NCBI GenBank assembly: GCA_030452775.1 | Contig: JAKDLQ010000150.1 | Coordinates: 1 to 5,743 of the forward strand | Origin: Micrococcales bacterium | Lineage (GTDB): Bacteria; Actinomycetota; Actinomycetes; Actinomycetales; Dermatophilaceae | DNA: 5,743 nucleotides | Reading direction: 5' to 3' | Shown here: positions 4,782 through 5,743 of the stretch, one piece after another | How the letters are laid out: each line of letters starts with the position of its first letter | Position numbering within the stretch: the first letter of the stretch is position 1 | Made by a program: the position numbers and the translations under genes | Notes under the pieces: model-generated | What the model saw: the letters and a program-made list of their open reading frames with translations, nothing else | The model's database searches: none | Told to the model about the DNA's origin: nothing

Positions 4782-5743
4782 GTGTCCGAAAACGAGCTGC
4801 TCATCCGCCACGCCGCCACGTGGGCCGGCACGAAGAAGCGGGACCTCGACCTCGACCTGCTGGAGACCGCGCTCGACCTGCGCTCCTTCCACGACGAGGA
4901 GCCGGCGACCCATTGGCCGGCAGGCAGCATCGAGCACCTCATGCTCGCTCGCTGGCCGTCCCACGGCCCGGAGGCCCCGGATGCGGACCGGCTCGCAGCG
5001 ACCCTCGACACGTTCGTCCACTTCCTGCGCGCGACCGGCAGGATGGCGTCGGGTTCGGCCGAGCCCAAGTCGCTCGCCAAGGAGGCCCGCCGCGCGGCGC
5101 CGAGGATGGCCGAGGCGTGCGCCGACATCGGCGCCCACTCGCAGACCAAGTCACTCGGACTCTTCGGCCGCGAGATCGGCATCGACCTCGAGTCGGTAGG
5201 CAGCCAGGAGGAGCTGCAGGAGAGCCTCGCGCAGGTCATGGACGCCTGGAACGCGCTGCCCCAGGAGGAACGACTCGCCCGTATGCCGCTCACCTCCTCG
5301 GTGCCGGGAGTTCGTGCCGCTGCGCTGACCGAGGGGCTCAACGCCTGGCTGGAGGACGAGGACTCCGAGGACGACTGGGGGCTCGACGACCTGGCCGGCT
5401 GGGCCGAGTCGGATGACGTGGACGAGTGGCTCGATGCCTTCGACGACGAACCCATCGAGCCCGGCGACCTCACGGCGGCCGCAGAACAGGCGCGACAGTC
5501 GCCCTACGTGCGCTCGGTCCTGCAGCTCGTCGAGTGGCTCGCGCCGAGCAAGCAGGTGACGAAGATCGGGGTGCTGCGACTCGCCCCGGCGAAGCAGGCA
5601 TACCAGGACCTCGAGCTGTGGCGATGGCAGCTCGGGTCGGACGCGCTCTGGGGGGACTTCCTGGGCCCTGGCGGTGACGCGGGCACGCCGCCGGGCCTCG
5701 CGCCGGACGCCGCGCCGGATGCCGCGCCGGGGACCGGGGTGGG
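4782..5743 (+). CDS. Acidic protein of unknown function (3' end outside window)
   Basis: The frame is open for 320 codons from GTG 4782 to the window end with no stop. GCGAGG eight bases upstream is a plausible ribosome binding site. I do not recognise a characterised family. The N-terminal part (about 1-170) is a predicted helical soluble region with stretches such as WPAGSIEHLMLARWPSHGP (45-63), FLRATGRMASGSAEPKSLAK (81-100) and MDAWNALPQEERLARMP (153-169). I associate these loosely with uncharacterised actinobacterial proteins. Residues 191-229 are strikingly acidic, 20 of 39 being Asp or Glu, with interspersed Trp. A second short helical part follows (240-292), containing WLAPSKQVTKIGVLRLAPAK (252-271), and then a low-complexity Ala/Pro/Asp/Gly tail with APDA repeats (307-314). 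There is no signal peptide or membrane segment. It is divergent from cbiM across 105 bases; shared function is unproven. Confidence 0.75.
   Translation, partial: MSENELLIRHAATWAGTKKRDLDLDLLETALDLRSFHDEEPATHWPAGSIEHLMLARWPSHGPEAPDADRLAATLDTFVHFLRATGRMASGSAEPKSLAKEARRAAPRMAEACADIGAHSQTKSLGLFGREIGIDLESVGSQEELQESLAQVMDAWNALPQEERLARMPLTSSVPGVRAAALTEGLNAWLEDEDSEDDWGLDDLAGWAESDDVDEWLDAFDDEPIEPGDLTAAAEQARQSPYVRSVLQLVEWLAPSKQVTKIGVLRLAPAKQAYQDLELWRWQLGSDALWGDFLGPGGDAGTPPGLAPDAAPDAAPGTGV

Noticed and set aside
4634..5473. A 279-codon minus-strand frame, serine-rich, opposite the unknown plus-strand gene
   Set aside because: Its composition is what the complement of an Asp/Glu/Leu-rich coding frame gives, and it overlaps the start of cbiM and its promoter region.

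Overview
The window is high-GC DNA with actinobacterial traits: GTG starts, C/G-ending codons, tightly overlapping genes, a GAP-family membrane protein and a PDGLE-type transporter subunit. A Micrococcales-like actinomycete is a reasonable guess, but no gene here fixes the genus.

Layout, left to right. (1) Bases 1-756, plus strand: an ABC-2 type exporter permease whose 5' end lies outside the window. (2) Bases 757-982: a convergent intergenic region with short CA-rich direct repeats and a long hairpin repeat (826-891). (3) Bases 983-1657, minus strand: a GAP-family (Sap-like) polytopic membrane protein with a clear ribosome binding site. (4) Bases 1658-2149: about 490 bases without an intact gene. 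They hold an apparent C-terminal remnant of a DUF1214 protein (1724-1846), a second copy of the hairpin repeat (2001-2066), a 23-bp tandem repeat attached to it, and a GC-rich hairpin just after cbiO that may terminate the metal-uptake operon. (5) Bases 2150-4676, minus strand: a complete four-gene ECF-type cobalt/nickel uptake operon in the order cbiM, PDGLE (cbiN-like), cbiQ, cbiO, with junctions of a 4-base overlap, a 6-base gap and a 4-base overlap. (6) Bases 4677-4781: a divergent promoter region carrying a perfect 13-bp inverted repeat next to the cbiM start. (7) Bases 4782-5743, plus strand: the start of a gene for an acidic protein of unknown function that runs off the window.

The four uptake proteins should form one membrane complex. 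CbiM binds the metal through its N-terminal Met-His and His67, the PDGLE protein is the accessory subunit, CbiQ is the coupling protein, and CbiO is the ATPase. No metal-using pathway or cobalamin riboswitch is visible, so Co2+ and Ni2+ cannot be told apart. The least ordinary features are the paired hairpin elements, whose core appears flipped relative to its flanks between copies, and the operator-like palindrome over the cbiM promoter.
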